Shown here: positions 61,822 through 64,000 of the stretch, piece by piece | Layout: every line of letters starts with the position of its first letter | Numbering within the stretch: position 1 is the stretch's first letter | Source: Pelagimonas phthalicica | GTDB taxonomy: Bacteria > Pseudomonadota > Alphaproteobacteria > Rhodobacterales > Rhodobacteraceae | Length of the DNA: 64,000 bases | Assembly: GCF_004364805.1 (NCBI RefSeq) | Contig: NZ_SOAP01000002.1 | Span: 1 to 64,000, forward strand | Direction: 5' to 3' | The notes under the pieces: generated by a model | Seen by the model: the letters and a program-made list of their open reading frames with translations, nothing else | The model's database searches: none | What the model was told of the DNA's origin: nothing | Translations under genes and position numbers: made by a program

Positions 61822-62835
61822 TCCTGTTGAGGATTTGCGCAACAGATCCGCCGCATCTGGGCGGGTGAGCAGGGTTTCCTGCACTTCCAATTCACCAAAG
61901 CCCGAGCGGCGGTGGCCGGGGATCAGTTCGCCCAGCTTTTCATCCAGGTCCTCGGGCAGGGCGGCCTGTGTGCGGGTGTCAACCAGCATGCTTTCGGCGG
62001 CGATGCCCTCGGCATAGATGATCTGATGGCTGTCAAACAGCATCTGGTAATAATCGATGAACCCGCCGGTGACGGGCAGGACGGATTTGTCATTCACCAG
62101 ATGGCGGGCACGCACCAGGATCTCGGAACGGCCAGCGCCAATTTCATCATTGCGTTGATAGATGAACAGCCGGTGATCCGGGCTGACCAGCAGGTCGCGG
62201 ATATTGTTCAGCGTGCCTTCGCGGATCAGGATCGGCGCAAAGGCCCCAACGGCGCGGGCGGTGTGATGGCCGAGCCAGCGGATTTCTTGCGGGCCGTCAT
62301 CGCGGGTCAGCACGCGGTCACCGACCTGCAGCTCTTCGATCGGGCGTTGTGCGCCATTGGCCATGGTGATCATGGTGCCGCCGGTAAAAGAGACACAGGC
62401 GACCTGGGCAAAGCGCTGCAGCGCGGTGTCGGTATCGACGCCCACCAGCACATATTCGGCATTGGGTGTCATCACTCCAAGCGGCAGGCTGTAGACGCGG
62501 GCGACATTGCAGTCACTGTCGGTCTCCACCAGGATCAGACATTCGATGGTCTCGCCCTTGCTGGACATGAAGGTCACGCAGCAATCCAGATGCAGATCCG
62601 CGCCCTCCTGACCCAGATCGGAATCCGTTGCCAGCTTGAAAGGGGGATTGCCCGCGGTCACAACCCGCAGCTTGGTCGTCGCAGCCAGGGGCGAGAGGCG
62701 ATAGACATCGTCCGGCATCAGCTCATCCGCAAAGGACAGAGAGTCGCCAAGATTGGCACCATTGATCACACGGATCAGGTCTGCACGATAAACATGCAGG
62801 GTTTGAGTGGATCGGTTGGACGAATGGATACTCAT
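61819..62835 (-). CDS. Hint-domain protein (intein/hedgehog-like)
   Basis: 338 residues. N-terminal part about 1-145 of unknown fold (LHVYRADLIRVINGANLGD onward). A Hint domain begins near residue 150: VSFTGGTMITMANGAQRPIE, then ELQVGDRVLTRDDGPQEIRWLG, and the block-G-like SPDHRLFIYQ with its His. In most bacterial Hint proteins the first residue of CFxxGT is Cys; here Ser takes that place, with a Cys two residues earlier. Self-splicing or cleavage is therefore uncertain. Commonly found in roseobacters as the C-terminal part of secreted proteins. Start ATG with AGGTGTC upstream. Confidence 0.85.
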   Translation of the reverse strand: MSIHSSNRSTQTLHVYRADLIRVINGANLGDSLSFADELMPDDVYRLSPLAATTKLRVVTAGNPPFKLATDSDLGQEGADLHLDCCVTFMSSKGETIECLILVETDSDCNVARVYSLPLGVMTPNAEYVLVGVDTDTALQRFAQVACVSFTGGTMITMANGAQRPIEELQVGDRVLTRDDGPQEIRWLGHHTARAVGAFAPILIREGTLNNIRDLLVSPDHRLFIYQRNDEIGAGRSEILVRARHLVNDKSVLPVTGGFIDYYQMLFDSHQIIYAEGIAAESMLVDTRTQAALPEDLDEKLGELIPGHRRSGFGELEVQETLLTRPDAADLLRKSSTG

Positions 62836-63003
62836 GACACCTCTTGGCAGGAACCCGGGATAGGAACAGTACAGGCGATTCCCGGATGGTAATGCTTAGC
62901 CCATTGTATGATATATGATTGTGGCATCAAATAGCCCGTGATCCGGCCTTTTGTCGGCTGGTGCAGATGGGGCCCTGTCGGGGGCAAATGAACAGGAGAG
63001 ATC

Positions 63004-63783
63004 ATGGATTTGGGGATTGCGGGAAAGCGCGCTTTGGTGTGCGCTTCTTCTAAGGGTCTAGGGCGCGGGTGCGCCGAGGCGCTGGCCGAGGCCGGAGTTG
63101 AACTTGTGATGAATGCGCGCGGAGCTGAGGCGCTTGAGGCGACCGCGCAAGAGATCCGCGACACTTATGGCGTGGCCGTGACCACTGTGGCGGCTGATAT
63201 CGTCTCGCCCGAGGGGCGCGCCAAGGTGCTTGAAGTGGCTGGAGATGTGGACATTCTGGTGACCAATGCGGGCGGGCCGCCTCCGGGGTTGTGGTCTGAT
63301 TGGGGGCGGGAGGAATTTGTCGCCGCGTTGGATGCCAATATGCTGACGCCGATTGCGCTGATGACCGAGTTGATGCCGAAAATGGCCGCCAAGGGCTGGG
63401 GCCGGGTGGTCAATATCACCTCGCAATCGGTCAAGGCTCCGATCCCGCAACTGGGCCTGTCCAATGCGGCGCGCACCGGGTTGACCGGCTATGTGGCTGG
63501 CACTGCGCGGCAGGTCGCCCCGGATGGGGTGATTGTGAACAATCTACTGCCGGGCATTCACGCCACCGATCGCGCCGTGTCTCTGGATGGCGGTGTCGCA
63601 GCCGCGCAGGGGATTTCCCTTGAGGAGGCGGCCGAGCAGCGTGCAGCAACCATTCCGGCGCGGCGCTATGGCACGCGGCAGGAATTTGGGGCCATGTGCG
63701 CTTTCCTTTGCTCGCAACAGGCGGGGTTCATTGTGGGTCAGAACATCCTGCTGGATGGCGGCGCGACCAACGCGACCCTTTAA
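63004..63783 (+). CDS. SDR family protein with altered active site
   Basis: 259 residues of the SDR fold. Cofactor region ALVCASSKGLGRGCAEAL (TGxxxGxG reduced to ASSKGLG), VTNAGGPPPG, catalytic Ser in NITSQSVKAPIP. The expected YxxxK is replaced by LSNAAR (Leu for Tyr, Arg for Lys), as in a known divergent SDR branch (IPQLGLSN type). It may still bind NAD(P) but probably uses another mechanism or is not an oxidoreductase. C-terminal GQNILLDGGATNATL is normal. RBS CAGGAGAG. Possibly cotranscribed with the alkylation-repair-like gene. Confidence 0.85.
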   Translation: MDLGIAGKRALVCASSKGLGRGCAEALAEAGVELVMNARGAEALEATAQEIRDTYGVAVTTVAADIVSPEGRAKVLEVAGDVDILVTNAGGPPPGLWSDWGREEFVAALDANMLTPIALMTELMPKMAAKGWGRVVNITSQSVKAPIPQLGLSNAARTGLTGYVAGTARQVAPDGVIVNNLLPGIHATDRAVSLDGGVAAAQGISLEEAAEQRAATIPARRYGTRQEFGAMCAFLCSQQAGFIVGQNILLDGGATNATL

Positions 63784-63793
63784 CCGAGAGCCC

Positions 63794-63815
63794 CAAATTC
63801 CGTTGACGGAATTTG
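63794..63815. repeat. CAAATTCC palindrome, copy 2
   Basis: 22-bp palindrome, arms CAAATTCC / GGAATTTG around GTTGAC, ten bases past the SDR stop and directly abutting copy 3. The pair also forms a longer inverted repeat, CCCCAAATTCC at 63791 and GGAATTTGGGG ending at 63840. Confidence 0.75.
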
Positions 63816-63837
63816 CAAATTCCATGGATGGAATTTG
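63816..63837. repeat. CAAATTCC palindrome, copy 3
   Basis: 22-bp palindrome, same arms around ATGGAT, starting at the base after copy 2. Located between the SDR gene and the last gene of the window. Confidence 0.75.
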
Positions 63838-63866
63838 GGGCATCCAGAATTGAGGATAAGGCAGAT

Positions 63867-64000
63867 ATGGCACGTGGACCGGATGGGCAGGGCGGAGGCG
63901 CTGGGTTTTCGCTGGCGGATCAGTTGTTTAACGAGAGCTCGATTGGTGATTTGGCGCAGGAATACAGTGTCTTGCCGGGGTTCGAGGCCGAGGACTTTGC
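63867..64000 (+). CDS. Probable DNA alkylation repair protein, 5' part only
   Basis: Starts at ATG with AAGG upstream and runs off the window after about 44 codons. The N-terminus (GFSLADQLFNESSIGDLAQE, then LPGFEAEDF) matches what I recall of HEAT-repeat DNA alkylation repair proteins, which begin with a FSLKDQLFN-type segment. Those proteins bind or excise alkylated bases. The identification rests on this short stretch and should be confirmed with the missing part. Confidence 0.6.
   Translation, partial: MARGPDGQGGGAGFSLADQLFNESSIGDLAQEYSVLPGFEAEDF

Noticed and set aside
1-64000. CRISPR array, rRNA, tRNA, intact prophage or insertion sequence
   Set aside because: No regularly spaced repeats, rRNA stretches, cloverleaf candidates, phage structural genes or transposases were recognised on reading; tRNAscan and a profile search would settle the small RNAs.

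Overview
The window looks like a chromosomal segment of a Roseobacter-group alphaproteobacterium (Rhodobacterales). Supporting signs are the gene sets found together (heterotetrameric sarcosine oxidase, roseobacter-type small secreted proteins, the radA-cvpA and surE-pcm-nlpD neighbourhoods), generally high G+C with short TGATG or ATGA gene overlaps, and several families of short GC-rich palindromes between genes. No rRNA, tRNA or CRISPR array was recognised.

Layout. 1-890 is the wreck of a tyrosine integrase beside the 5' end of dusA, probably the edge of an old genomic island. 1166-6586 holds dusA, a TauE/SafE permease, a secreted RTX protein and the ccmI-ruvX-DUF1289 operon. 6824-12368 is the sarcosine oxidase operon soxBDAG, with an AT-rich extra gene between soxB and soxD and a lac-operator-like palindrome upstream. 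12463-20950 carries a small exported protein, sodB, a LOG-family protein, a LysM protein, an Atm1-type ABC exporter, malate synthase G and a GlcG/HbpS-like protein. 21023-25195 runs leftward: surE-pcm-nlpD (with a catalytically degenerate LytM domain), a methyltransferase and an SDR. 25421-28457 has bioY and small uncharacterised genes.

28508-36690 contains purF, cvpA and radA. purF and cvpA are separated by about 4.7 kb carrying a wHTH-alpha/beta-hydrolase fusion and a divergent MarR/multicopper-oxidase pair with two matching operators. 36995-41366 is a membrane coiled-coil gene and an alr-mlaE-mlaF-hypothetical-pqiA run, which looks like a lipid-trafficking module without its MCE subunit. 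cobS, an AT-richer DMT transporter, dnaB, pyrE and pyrC follow. 47264-54300 is a leftward surface-glycan cluster: three related family 2 glycosyltransferases (one fused to a sulfotransferase-like domain), a separate sulfotransferase and an FkbM methyltransferase. The right end has a MoxR/VWA pair, prfC, an AT-rich pentapeptide-repeat gene, an exported mono-haem protein, a Hint-domain protein, a divergent SDR, and the start of a probable DNA alkylation repair gene cut by the window edge.

No large unmistakably new system is visible. The best leads are the integrase wreck at dusA, the insertion inside the sox operon, the MarR/MCO and wHTH-hydrolase block between purF and cvpA, the MCE-less Mla/PqiA operon, the fused and split glycosyltransferase/sulfotransferase cluster, and three dispersed palindromic repeat families. 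Base composition was judged by eye and homology from memory of family motifs; no searches were run.
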